Positions 1 to 10,240 of a stretch of 64,000 nt of DNA are shown here, one piece after another. Made by a program: the position numbers and the translations under genes. The notes under the pieces were generated by a model. It was not told the origin of the DNA, did no database searches, and saw only the letters and a list, made by a program, of their open reading frames with translations. Position 1 is the first letter of the stretch. Every line of letters starts with the position of its first letter. This DNA comes from Timema cristinae (lineage: Eukaryota > Arthropoda > Insecta > Phasmatodea > Timematidae). The DNA is taken from assembly GCA_039000515.1 (NCBI GenBank), contig JBCFYV010009882.1, positions 105,356,821-105,420,820 on the forward strand, in the 5' to 3' direction.

Positions 1-675
1 TAGAAACTAGCTCAAGATAGAGATAGGGTGTAATGAGGTGGACTGGATAGAACTAGCTCAAGATAGAGATAGGGTGTAATGAGGTGGACTGGATAGAACT
101 AGCTCAAGATAGGGATAGGATGTAATGAGGTGGACTGGATAGAACTAGCTCAAGATAGAGATAGGGTGTAATGAGGTGGACTGGATAGAACTAGCTCAAG
201 ATAGGGATAGGGTGTAATGAGTGAGACTGGATAGAACTAGCTCAAGATAGGGATAGGGTGTAATGAGATAGACTGGATAGAACTAGCTCAAGATAGGGAT
301 AGGTTGTAATGAGGTGGATTGGATAGAACTAGCTCAATATAGGGATAGGTTGTAATGAGATGGATTGGATAGAGCTAGCTCAGGATAGGGATAGGGTGTA
401 ATGAGGTGGATTGGATAGAACTAGCTCAATATAGGGATAGGTTGTAATGAGATGGATTGGATAGAGCTAGCTCAGGATAGGGATAGGGTGTAATGAGGTG
501 GATTGGATAGAACTAGCTCAATATAGGGATAGGTTGTAATGAGATGGATTGGATAGAGCTAGCTCAGGATAGGGATAGGGTGTAATGAGGTGGATTGGAT
601 AGAACTAGCTCAATATAGGGATAGGTTGTAATGAGATGGATTGGATAGAGCTAGCTCAGGATAGGGATAGGTGCC
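1..675 (+). repeat. 46-bp tandem satellite, changing to a 92-bp dimer
   Basis: About 14.6 head-to-tail copies of a 46-bp unit that starts tagaactagctcaagatag. The first copy has one extra base, so units start at 1, 48, 94, 140 and so on. From about 324 two variants alternate strictly (tagaactagctcaatat and tagagctagctcaggat), giving four copies of a 92-bp higher-order unit. In one frame the unit reads DWIELAQDRDRV followed by a stop, which matches the C-terminal end of a class of non-LTR retrotransposon ORF2. The array enters from the left edge, so its full size is unknown. Confidence 0.97.
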
Positions 676-1780
676 ACACTTTTTTTTAAGTTTTGTAATC
701 AACTCTAGAGTTCGTAGCGCCATAGAGTAAGTAGGTAAGACCAATCATTCCAAATATATTATTTTCCTTATTTGGTCATGTTATAAATTTGTTTGATAAA
801 ATTTGGAGTCCATTGACTTTTGGGTAGTTGTTTTTCCATCGAATTAAAAAAAAGTCCATGGGCTATAAAAAATCAATTTCTCATCAAGTTAAAAACTCAA
901 CATACGAATAATTTAACAACGAATAGCATTTAGTATAGAAATAGCTATTCCATGAAAGAGTTTAACATACATCGTAGCTCTATACACAAGAAGACTTGAG
1001 GGGTGATCTTTCCTATGTTTTAAATATGTCTTTCCAACTCGGTGTAGGTTGTTCGAAATCCATAACGCTTTCTCTCTAGCCTCCGGGACATTGAGGTGTT
1101 ACATTTTATCTCCAAGCCAATCAAAATGAAGTGTTTGTAGGGAACTTTTACTTTATACATCGAGCGATTGTATTAGACTTGGAAAATTATAGCGAATTTT
1201 CAGCACACTGTCATTTAGAAACAACATTTCAAACATGAGTTATATGTATCTTTCTTCTATTTATTGTCGAACTACCAATTAATAATCAATTAAAACTCAT
1301 TCTTAAACGTTGGCCTGGATTCAAAGAATGTCCTTGACAAATATTTAATAACAGTTGAGATTACCGTATGTGGAAAATTAAAATAAGCGTATCAACAGAA
1401 GCAAAATTTCATTTATGAGGACAAAAGAGGGGGTTTTTTTTACCATAAAAACCTAAAAATAGTGACCTAAGATTACTTCCTCCCCCCCCCTTATACCCGC
1501 CTTAACGGAGATTAATGTGAGATTGCGTTGGCAGGAGGTACCTACCACCCTCTCCACCTGGAGGGTGAACAATCCCAGTCTTGGCCTCATTTCCGGCTGT
1601 CAAAAGAAACTGATACCTTGGAAAATCAGAGAAAATATTCCTAGAAATAGAGAGAGAGACGTCTCTCCTCACGGCATACCCATAATTCCTCAAACAAACA
1701 AATCAATATTTTAACAGGATCACAACAGAACATTCTGAGATAGTTGAGGATTGTTTTAGTGGTTTGGAAACTTCAGAACT
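676..1780. other. Non-coding stretch after the satellite
   Basis: Just after the satellite, about 693-735, one frame reads like FVINSRVRSAIE then stop, which fits the remaining 3' end of the LINE from which the satellite arose. Beyond that the DNA is AT-rich with only short frames. A C-run sits at about 1483-1491. No gene was recognised. Confidence 0.4.
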
Positions 1781-2060
1781 ATTATTATTGTTAGCACCGC
1801 GTCTTACTACCCGTTCGGGTTATACGCACTTACGCTCATATGTAATGGTAGAGTGATTGTGAGATGAACTGGAGGACCTACAGTTTAACGTGGAATCCGA
1901 ACCACGGTGGAGACCTGGCATTCCCCACATTCACAAGATGTATTGTCAGAGGTGAAGGAAGGGTTTGGAAATCAGATAAATCTGTGCCGGGACCGAGGAT
2001 TGAACCCCGGCCGTCAGCACAGAAGTCTGACACCTTACCCCTAGACCACCAGGTCACCAG
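1781..2060 (-). mobile_element. tRNA-derived SINE, family A, full length
   Basis: The tRNA-like head is at the right end: on the minus strand it begins ggtgacctggtggtctaggg (A-box region) and has a B-box-like ggttcaatcc. The shared tail cgaacgggtagtaagacgcggtgc and an (ATT)n end lie at the left. A perfect 10-bp target-site duplication, cttcagaact, flanks it at 1771-1780 and 2061-2070, proving retrotransposition. Confidence 0.93.
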
Positions 2061-2154
2061 CTTCAGAACTGACATTACCATAAGAAATACAGCATTTTCT
2101 CATTGTTGATACAAATCAAAACACATTTGTAAGCGAAACGTAAATTAAAATAGT

Positions 2155-2188
2155 TTTTTTTCTGATATAAATTTATATCAGAAAAAAA
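2155..2188. repeat. 34-nt perfect palindrome
   Basis: Seven T, then the self-complementary 20-mer ctgatataaatttatatcag, then seven A. It can form a hairpin or cruciform. It sits in otherwise unannotated DNA about 95 bp after a SINE; no role is shown. Confidence 0.9.
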
Positions 2189-3085
2189 CGATTGACTATT
2201 TGTGACGGGTAAAGTTATTAACTCAATTACATTTCTTGACACATAATGGAAGGCATAGATATGAATTGTATCCAGTTGATATCTCAATATCAATTCAAAA
2301 ACCTGCATTTATACATACAGCATTAAACAAGCACTGGTTCAACCAAATAAAACATTTATTTTACATTTTCGGTATATGGGGTGATTTAAAGATTGTTAAG
2401 TTAGGTTTGAAACGAGTACCAACTAGAAAAAATTAACACTGTCTAAGCTACAAATTAGCCGAATATTTCCTTCTAAAATTCGAATTAAAAGTTTTAATCT
2501 ACATTTATTTAAATAGGAACTTCATGGGAATCATGGTAGGCTAGAGTTATTCTATTTTTCAAATTAACCCATGTAGGAATAGCCGGATCCTGCTGTATTT
2601 TTTTTACCGACATCCTGGACTCTTATCCTTTAGAATAAATGTTAATTAGTCAAAATATGTTTTGCCATCTTCTCGTGATTTCAACCACCAAAAACGGGCT
2701 TTTCAAATTATAAACAATATTTAATTTCAATTTTATGAAACTAATATGTTACTAATTTAATTTGAAACGAGCATTTTTGTGTGTCTTTAATTTTGATCTG
2801 TAGCGAGCGAGGAAACTACCTTCTTCCAGAACCGGCCGGACATTAATCATTGGTCGCGAGTCCCAGGGGCGCATGCGTTAATTGACATAATGGCTACATT
2901 ATGGCTCACTGGCTATTACTGTTACTTGGAGGAAATTACTTTGAGAGCTTCCCTAGATTCCCAGCTGTGAGTTTTCATGGAATATTCCAGGTTCGACGAG
3001 TCGTTGAAATGTATTTAGTTTTCCAAACGGCAAGTTTCCGTTGCTTTAAGAGTGATTACAAATAATTGGCTTAACTTCATTACTG

Positions 3086-3197
3086 ATGCAGCTGACTGCT
3101 TTGGATAGGCTCGAATCCAGTTTCGAAAATAGACAGTTCGATGAGGATTTCCTTCATTTTGAACATCAAGTGGATACGTCATCTGAACGAATGCTGA
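3086..3197 (+). CDS. Possible protein-coding exon, unidentified
   Basis: An open frame from the ATG at 3086 reads as an acidic, amphipathic peptide starting MQLTALDRLESSFENRQF and ends at a possible donor, aacg|gtaaca, at about 3196. DNA upstream (about 2810-3060) is richer in CpG than its surroundings, as at some promoters. The atgcag at the start could also be a splice acceptor, making this an internal exon. No family was recognised, and no partner exon was found. Confidence 0.3.
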
Positions 3198-3359
3198 ACG
3201 GTAACAAATATATCCTCTTGCGACATATTTTGAACATTTTAAGTGGGCTATGGAACACTTTTGTTTTGCATTTTTATAGCAAAATACTTTTTAGTTCAAA
3301 ATAAATAAAATATTGCTCTTGTGGATAAATTTAGTTTAAATTTCTACACTCGATAGTAT

Positions 3360-3404
3360 CATTATCACCGCGTCTTACTACCCGTTCGGGTTATACGCAC
3401 TTTT
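3360..3404 (-). mobile_element. SINE tail fragment, inverted next to a full SINE
   Basis: This short piece carries only the shared SINE tail (caccgcgtcttactacccgt and following) in minus orientation. It directly abuts the head of a plus-strand family A SINE, so the two tails form a long inverted repeat. Confidence 0.75.
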
Positions 3405-3670
3405 GGGTGACCTGGTGGTCTAGGGGTACGGTGTCAGACTTCTATGCTGGCGGCCGGGGTTCAATCCTCGGTCCCGGCACAGATTTATCTGATTACCAAA
3501 CCCTTCCTTCACCTCTGACAAGACATCTTGTGAATGTGTGGAATGCCAGGTCGCCACCGTGGTTCGGATTCCACGTTAAACTGTAGGTCCTTCATTTCAT
3601 CTCACAATCACCCTACCATTACACATTAGCGTAAGTGCGTATAACCCGAACGGGTAGTAAGACGTGGTGC

Positions 3671-3737
<67 letters not shown>
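3405..3737 (+). mobile_element. tRNA-derived SINE, family A, with long (AAT)n tail
   Basis: Full-length plus-strand copy: head gggtgacctggtggtctagg, B-box ggttcaatcc, body, then the shared tail and a pure (AAT)n tract of about 70 bp at 3668-3737. It is inserted in a minus-strand LINE fragment, whose reading frame is cut after the codons for VSQDRVGW. Confidence 0.92.
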
Positions 3738-4013
3738 CCATCCAACCCTATCCTGAGACACAACCGCCTTCAAATATACTTTGACATTACTCTCCCATCG
3801 ACGTCTCTGCTTGCCAAGGGGTCTGGTATCTTCAGGTTTCCCAACTAAAATGTTGTGTACACGCCTGTCGTCACCCATACACGTCAGATGACCACCCATC
3901 CTCATCCTGCGCGCCTGGATTATCTTTAATATATCTCGGATGCAGACCAACCATGCAAACCGTAAGACCTGTATTATTAACTGCTTAGACAAAGAGGTAG
4001 GGACTATTAACAT
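3738..4013 (-). pseudogene. Non-LTR retrotransposon ORF2 3' fragment
   Basis: The minus strand encodes a C-terminal ORF2 piece containing MRMGGHLTCMGDDRRVHNIL and QRRRWESNVKVYLKAV, then SQDRVGW. This matches the end of the same LINE type seen at 45300-45545 ([26 protein letters not shown]). The reverse transcriptase is absent. The SINE at 3405-3737 interrupts the 3' side. Confidence 0.75.
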
Positions 4014-4229
4014 CTATCTGAGAGAAAATGCATCCACATTCACTCGGAGAAAGGATGGGAAAATCACAGCGAGTTAAAACACTAAAGGTTTTACCTTAAG
4101 ATTCACATTTACCATTAACGGTGGCAAAGTGTCCCTAAAATCTATCTCCTTAAACCATGCATCCATCATTGGGGGTCAAATAATAGTGTTAATAAACCCT
4201 TATGAAATAATTACTTTTACTATTTTTCT

Positions 4230-4466
4230 GGATCACAGTTCTACTGTAAGTCTAACTAGCTATCCACGCCATGGATCACAGTTCTACTGTAAGTCTAACT
4301 AGCTATCCACACCATGGATCACAGTTCTACTGTAAGTCTAACTAGCTATCCACGCCATGGATCACAGTTCTACTGTAAGTCTAACTAGCTATCCACGCCA
4401 TGGATCACAGTTCTACTGTAAGTCTAACTAGCTATCCACGCCATGGATCACAGTTCTACTGTAAGG
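4230..4466. repeat. 43-bp tandem repeat
   Basis: About 5.5 nearly identical copies of a 43-bp unit beginning ggatcacagttctactgtaa, at 4230, 4273, 4316, 4359, 4402 and 4445. Copies differ at only one position (cacgcc or cacacc), so the array is young. No coding sense was seen. Confidence 0.96.
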
Positions 4467-5199
4467 TCATCCTACTATTTAATAAAAAAAAATGTATATA
4501 ATAATTCTATAATATATAATAATTAAATAATTCTAGTTTCTATTCATTTTTGTTTTATTTAAAAAATATGTGTATTGAGCCATTTCGAAATAATTTCTAA
4601 CGTATTATTTACAGAGTTAAGGTTGATTTAGTGGAACAAGCAATACTGTCCCTCCAATTTAATTAAATTTACTTATCTAATTTAAATAGTAAAATTAAAT
4701 ATATTGATACTGAAACATTTTCATATTATGTTTTTTTTTCTCAGGTTTTTGTTGGTACTGTGCAGTACCTAACAGATTTTCCGATCCTATGAGCTGTTGG
4801 ACAGTATGTAAGTGACTAATTGCTAACTAGAAGGCACTTAACTCCCAATATGATTACTTTACTCCAAATCTCTCCGAAGAGACAACTCGCTGCATTGGGG
4901 TGGAGAACAACTTGTTTTTTATGTTTTTGATTGTTGCTCAGAAAGCCGTTTATTTGACACAGGCTTTCGAACAATAATCATGATCAGAAAAAACAAGAAA
5001 ACATCATTAAACTATTTGGGAAGTTGTTGTTGAAGAGAATTTTAACCTATAATGTAGGATTCAAGAATACTTGGTTGGTTCCCGTGATTGAGTGGTCAGA
5101 ATGGCTAACTACATGTCCAAAGAGACCCTTGCTAAGCCTTGAAATTAGGAAGACAACTTTCTACCACCAACATTGATGGAAGTCACTAAAATATGGCGT
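4467..5199. other. Intergenic DNA with one imperfect hairpin
   Basis: Mostly AT-rich and without a convincing frame. At 4911-4996 two arms of about 36 nt (cttgttttttatg...cagaaagcc and its near reverse complement) face each other around a 14-nt loop. The size is like a microRNA precursor, but it could equally be the end of a small transposon. Confidence 0.5.
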
Positions 5200-5491
5200 T
5201 TTACAATCATTATTATTATTGTTATTAGCACCGCGTCTTACTATCCATTCGGGTTGTACGCTCTTACGCTAATGTGTAATGGTAGGGTGATTGTGAGATG
5301 AAATGGAAGACCTACAATTTAACGTGGGATCCGAACCACGGTGGAGGCCTGGTATTCCACACATTCACAAGATGTCTTGTCAGAGGTGAAGGAAGGGTTT
5401 GGCAATCAGATAAATCTGTGCCGGGACCGAGGATTGAACCCCGGACCCTCAACACAGAAGTCTGACACCTTACCCCTAGACCACCAGGTCA
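5200..5491 (-). mobile_element. tRNA-derived SINE, family A
   Basis: Minus-strand copy with (ATT)n at the left (about 5208-5228), the shared tail with substitutions (tactatccattcgggttgta), body, and the tRNA-like head ending at about 5491. It faces the plus-strand copy at 5821, head to head. Confidence 0.9.
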
Positions 5492-5820
5492 GCCGGGAAT
5501 TATATAAATGTGTATTATTTGATTTATTTATTATAAAGTTAATCAAAAATGTATCAAAAGCTTCCTAAAATACTTCGTTATGGATATCTGTATAATTTAT
5601 TTTTACATGATTAATTAAATGTCCTAGGAACGAGGATATAACTGTAATGGTTTTCCTCCACCAGTGTGGAAACGTTACCTTGCAGTTTATTTCAATCTGG
5701 AGGTACTTTTCATTTGATCTTTGCGTCTATCAAACATTAATTTTAATACCCTTCAATTTTAGATAATAACATAATCCATTATTTAATGCAAGGAAGAAAC
5801 TGTGAGTAGCACAATAGAAA

Positions 5821-6105
5821 GGTGACCTGGTAGTCTAGGGGTAAGGTGTCGGACTTCTGTGTTGAGGGTCCGGGGTTCAATCCTCGGTCCCGGCACAGAT
5901 TTATCTGATTACCAAACCCTTCCTTCACCTCTGACAAGACATCTTGTGAATGTGGGGAATGCCAGGTCTCCACCGTGGTTCGGATCCCACGTTAAACTGT
6001 AGGTCCTCCATTTCATCTCACAATCACCCTACCATTACACATTAGCGTAAGTGCGTATAACCCGAACGGGTAGTAAGACGTGGCGCTAATAATAATAATA
6101 ATAAT
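5821..6105 (+). mobile_element. tRNA-derived SINE, family A
   Basis: Plus-strand full-length copy: head ggtgacctggtagtctaggg, B-box ggttcaatcc, body, shared tail cgaacgggtagtaagacgtg and (AAT)n. With the minus copy at 5200-5491 it forms an inverted pair about 330 bp apart. Confidence 0.93.
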
Positions 6106-6204
6106 AGTTTGTTGGCCATACCATTTTATAACAAGCTTTTTAACTTTTAATTGTTTCTGACGTATATTTTATGTAGGTCTATTCAATTGATTTCCACTCA
6201 TTTA

Positions 6205-6370
6205 GGTGAACACCTGGTAGGACTGCTTATGAAGAAGAGATTGGGGTTCGAATCCCGGTCGGGTGTACAGAGGTATTTTCAAAATGGATTCCCAATCTCC
6301 CTCAACGGAATACGGGTACACTTCCTCTAAATTCAACCTTCCTAATCCCGATTTAAAAACAATTATTTCC
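6205..6370 (+). mobile_element. Older tRNA-derived SINE, family B/C body
   Basis: A degenerate tRNA-like head with a clear B-box (ggttcgaatcccggtcgggt) is followed by the family B body: fragments matching ttcccaatctccctc and acttcctctaaattcaacctt. There is no (ATT)n tail. It is an older copy than the family A elements. Confidence 0.65.
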
Positions 6371-7054
6371 ATAAGATCATTACAAGTTTTCTTTCTTATT
6401 AAAACTAAACATAACAAACCAGATTAGAGGGTGGATTATTTTGCATTTAAATGACGACCACCTTCTCCCAGATCTAGTAATGGTTGTCCTCGAAAATAGC
6501 GAGAAACAATTCCTTCCCCCCCCCCCCCTGATTGATACTTCTTAATTATCTAAAATCTATTCATTAATAAATTATACGATTAGGCCTATAATTTTAAAGT
6601 GTATTGGGCTTAAAATATTATTTTATGATTAACAAAGCACACAAGAAAGCACACTAAAAACATTAAAGGTTAAACATTTAGATAATAGAGAGTGCTGTGT
6701 GTTTGCGCTAAGGTTATAAAATCGGCTACAAGAGAGCACTGTATGCAACGAATTTAATCAGACTTATTTCACGATTCTTACAGCAGATGGCTCTGTACGT
6801 ATCACTCGGTGTTATTGGTAAAGATAAAAAAAAAAATTCATTTAATTCATTTGAGGTATTTAACGTAAACTTTCTGAACCGACTGATTTATTCAGCACAC
6901 AACTTAAAGACTAACTTAAGTCTAGAACAGACACAACAACCAGCCCCCTTTCCGTTTATTCATCACTGTGAAAGGGTAAACATGCGTGATTGAATAAGAA
7001 AGCTTTTAATGATTTTGTGAAATATTATCTTAAGGTTTATGACATGTTTCAAAT
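6371..7054. other. No gene seen
   Basis: AT-rich DNA with a C-run at about 6517-6528 and short frames of up to about 68 codons with no recognisable domain. Confidence 0.4.
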
Positions 7055-7063
7055 TAATCAATC

Positions 7064-7342
7064 ATAATTATTATTATCACCGCGTCTTACTACCCGTTCG
7101 GGTTATACGCACTTACGCTAATGTGTAATGGTAGGGTGATTATGAGATGAAATGGAGGACCTACAGTTTAACATGGGATCCGAACCACGGTGGCGGACTG
7201 GCATTCCCCACATTCACAAGATGTCTTGTCAGAGGTGAAGGAAGGGTTTGGTAATCAGATTAATCTGTGCCGGGACCGAGGATTGAACCCTGGACCCCAG
7301 CATAGAAATCCGACACCTTACCCCTAGACCACCAAGTTACCC
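7064..7342 (-). mobile_element. tRNA-derived SINE, family A, full length
   Basis: Minus-strand copy with the tail at the left and the tRNA-like head at the right. The 9-bp direct repeat taatcaatc at 7055-7063 and 7343-7351 is its target-site duplication. Confidence 0.92.
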
Positions 7343-7360
7343 TAATCAATCTTAATACAG

Positions 7361-7410
7361 TGCGTATAACCCGAATGGGTAGTAAGACGCGGTGCTAATA
7401 ATTAATTACT
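7361..7410 (+). mobile_element. Tail-only SINE insertion with its own duplication
   Basis: A 50-bp insertion consisting only of the shared tail (tgcgtataacccgaatgggt, then gtaagacgcggtgctaat and a short A/T end). It is flanked by a perfect 10-bp duplication, cttaatacag, at 7351-7360 and 7411-7420. It is a separate, extremely 5'-truncated retrotransposition event, not a broken piece of the neighbouring element. Confidence 0.88.
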
Positions 7411-7420
7411 CTTAATACAG

Positions 7421-8129
7421 TCAGGAGTGAACTGTGATTAGAGTCTTCACAATCCCTTGAAACAAAGCGTAAACTGTCAAGTCAACTGTGAAAGATTGTA
7501 TTGAATATCGATTAAAAGATCCAGCGAGCTGGTCTTTTGGCGCCCAGATTCCCGCCAATCTGTAAAGATCAAATAGGTCAAATTTGTTGTTTCTCAGAGA
7601 TATTTATCAACAATTTCTTTAGCTATGCGTAAAAGCGAACCTTGTCATTTATACTTATTGTGGTGGAACATCATTTTACAAGCTAAATTCTATCAATATT
7701 ACAAAATCAGACTACATTGTCTACCCATTTTTAAACATTTATGATCATTTCAGTCGAAACAGATATTTAAAGTCGACTTAAACAACAATTTAATAAACGA
7801 TAATGGGGCGTAAATAGTCTCCGGATTCAAACGATCGTTGATGCTATATCAGATAAGAAATGAAAGAACGAATCCCGATTATGCTTACAACATCTTTGAT
7901 GACATTCAACGAAACGAGTATCTCCAAACGACCTGTCTGAATCACAAATTAATATTGATTTTAAACGTTTACATGTCTTAAACAATATTATTATTGTTAT
8001 TGTTGATAACATGCCATTGTATTTAATAACTTGAGATATATTAGTATCGGTATCGGTAGACAAGCGAACTAAACGTCACGCTCCTCTAGTTCGCTTTGCT
8101 GGTAACGGAGATATCAACGTAAATGTGGT
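7421..8129. other. No gene seen
   Basis: No frame with a recognisable domain. The stretch is unremarkable AT-rich sequence. Confidence 0.35.
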
Positions 8130-8615
8130 CTAATTTATTCTAAATTCTGCCTTGCTCTTCCCAGCTCTGTTAGTGTAGTTAAAAGAACGGACAATCCAGG
8201 CGGTGCAGAGCAACAAATTCTCCTCGTGGTCCCGAACGTACCGGCCGTTAGAGGTGAACGGATTTAATTCTTGCAAAGCGATATTAACGGCGTGGAACCA
8301 TGATGGCTGTTCATATCGGGTTACCTCTCCAAGTGGTTTTGGTAGCAATCTTGTTCGAAGAAAAATGAAATACTTGAAAGAATAGTGCGAGATCCTTAAG
8401 TTTTGCTTCAAACTCAGCAAGACAACTTCGGAAACCCATAAAATGCTTAAACAACAATTTGGTGATGATGCAATGGGAATCACCCAGACTTCCGAGTGGG
8501 TCTCTTGGGCAAAACGTTGGCAGAAGTCGATTAGAGGTTCCCAATGATTGGGTTTGCCATACAAGAGGACCATCGGTAGCAAAATAACGACATCTGCAGA
8601 ATCGTTGGGGGACAC
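8130..8615 (-). CDS. Unidentified open reading frame, 161 codons
   Basis: The longest non-repeat minus-strand frame of the left part. It encodes a mixed hydrophobic/polar protein with pieces such as DSADVVILLPMVLLYGKPNH, EVWVIPIASSPNCCL and NLLLCTAWIVRSFNY. Composition is protein-like and unlike the SINE and LINE shadows. No ATG start is needed if it is an internal exon or a decayed retro-copy. Upstream on the same strand (8616-9040) the frame breaks up with several stops, suggesting a relic. I do not recognise the family. Confidence 0.35.
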   Translation of the reverse strand: MSPNDSADVVILLPMVLLYGKPNHWEPLIDFCQRFAQETHSEVWVIPIASSPNCCLSILWVSEVVLLSLKQNLRISHYSFKYFIFLRTRLLPKPLGEVTRYEQPSWFHAVNIALQELNPFTSNGRYVRDHEENLLLCTAWIVRSFNYTNRAGKSKAEFRIN

Positions 8616-9051
8616 ATTACCCCGAAGGAGCTAAGTGTGAGAAGAATTGCTGTCAAAGTGTGACCCATTTTCTGAACCAGGACAAGAGGCAACACCGGCT
8701 CTATGTGTTCACGAACCTACAGCAACAAGTCAGAATCAGCCATCATTTCTTTTTACAGAGTCATCAGCGGTGATGAAAGCTGAGTTTACGATTACGACCG
8801 AGAAATCAAGTGGTGGTCATCTCAGTGGAAGAGTCCATCTTCCCAGCGACCAAAGAAAGAGTCAGATCAAGAGATTACTCCTCTGTGTCTTTGTCATGGA
8901 GGGATATGTTCATAAGTCGTTAGAAGGAGAGAATAAGTTGGGAACTCCCAGGACTGGCTGTTGCCTCACAATAACGCACCAACCCAAATCACCCGACTCA
9001 ACCCTGTCACTTCTTCCGCGCGTCGCTCTTCAATAAGAACACTAAGCCTAA

Positions 9052-9575
9052 TCTACACTAGCGGTTAAAACGCTAGCAACCGCGCCTTTGAAAGAAACCT
9101 TTGTTATCAAGTTAGAAAATAAGTTTTCGTCTAGACCACCGTTATGACCGCTACCTCTGGAGGCGTTAAAACCGCCTAGCGGTAGAAACGCGAATCAAAC
9201 TACACCAGACGTTAACAGGCAGTTGTGCCTAAATGTCACAACAAGTCTTTCAGCAGGAATAATAAATACTCTTCCTCAAGATGGTATCAAGTTTTGCAAT
9301 ATTTCCATTCACTAAACCAAGTAGTTCATCAAATGAAACCACAAAAATAACTTATCTGGGTACATTCTGTGATTCATAAACATAATATGAAACTGTCTTG
9401 TTGAGAGAAGATTCGATAATGTGGGGTGAGTCCAACAACGTCTTTTTTGATGAGGTTTTATTTTAGCGAGTTTCCTCCAACAAAATAAGTCCAGCAATAC
9501 AGCCGGCCTGTACAATGTCCATTTTTAAACCATTCTGATCAACAACCGCGGCATTTAAACCGCTAGTTTAGGATC
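9052..9575. mobile_element. Putative MITE with imperfect terminal inverted repeats
   Basis: The left end, ctacactagcggttaaaacg at 9053, and the reverse complement of the right end, ctaaactagcggtttaaatg ending near 9571, match over about 30 bp. Related cgttaaaaccgcctagcggt lies inside at about 9161. No transposase is seen and the superfamily is unclear. Confidence 0.55.
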
Positions 9576-10240
9576 AGTAGCGTATTTCTTACTTACTGAA
9601 AATAAGTATACTTTCTAAAATCTGAATTCTGATCTACCGTACAAGCGTTGGACTGCGTGCTTGATCAGTTTCATTCTGCTGAGGTGCATACCCAAAACAA
9701 AACAGTCTACCGGATTATAAATAGGCCTGTTAAGAGAACCGTGAACATGAAATGTTTGTGGAGCTCTGGACTACGTTTAGGGGACTACTTCACGGGGAAT
9801 AGCAGTGATTAGAACATAAGATTAGCCTCTTACATTCTTCCATAGAACTTTTGGCTCTCAACTCGTATTTGCCAAACGTGTCAAGGTTACAAGTTTAGTC
9901 AAAATCCGAATCTCTCGTAGATGCTTCAAATGTATAATGAATTTCTTGTATTGGATATGAAACCTTTATTATAGTAGTTTTAATGAAAATAAACAGTTCA
10001 AAGTATAATACACAAATTAAATTTTGTATTCTTTGCTTTTAGCAAACTTATTCTTAAGATCTTTGCAAACAGGCATAGTATTGTATGCGTACGTTGCGTG
10101 AATTTCCATTTCTCTTTGAAAGAGAAAAGACTCGCACGATACTGTCATGGCGGCAGATGTCTGCCCTCTCACTCACTCTGGTCTACTCTGAAGTCTATTG
10201 GTGAGGCGGTATTGTTGTTATATTGTATTATAATTGTGAA
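9576..10240. other. No gene seen
   Basis: AT-rich DNA without a supported feature; it precedes the MADF-like exon. Confidence 0.35.

Noticed and set aside
1864..2109. Open frames of 60-80 codons over SINEs (also at 5341, 5779, 60996)
   Set aside because: They recur in every SINE copy with similar peptides (for example [16 protein letters not shown]) and contain the tRNA-like promoter; they are not genes.
3597..4013. A single 138-codon protein with a poly-isoleucine tract
   Set aside because: The poly-Ile is the (AAT)n tail of the SINE read through; the rest is a LINE fragment.
8647..9036. Plus-strand 129-codon frame
   Set aside because: No domain and no splice or promoter support; it lies opposite the decayed upstream part of the minus-strand frame at 8130-8615.
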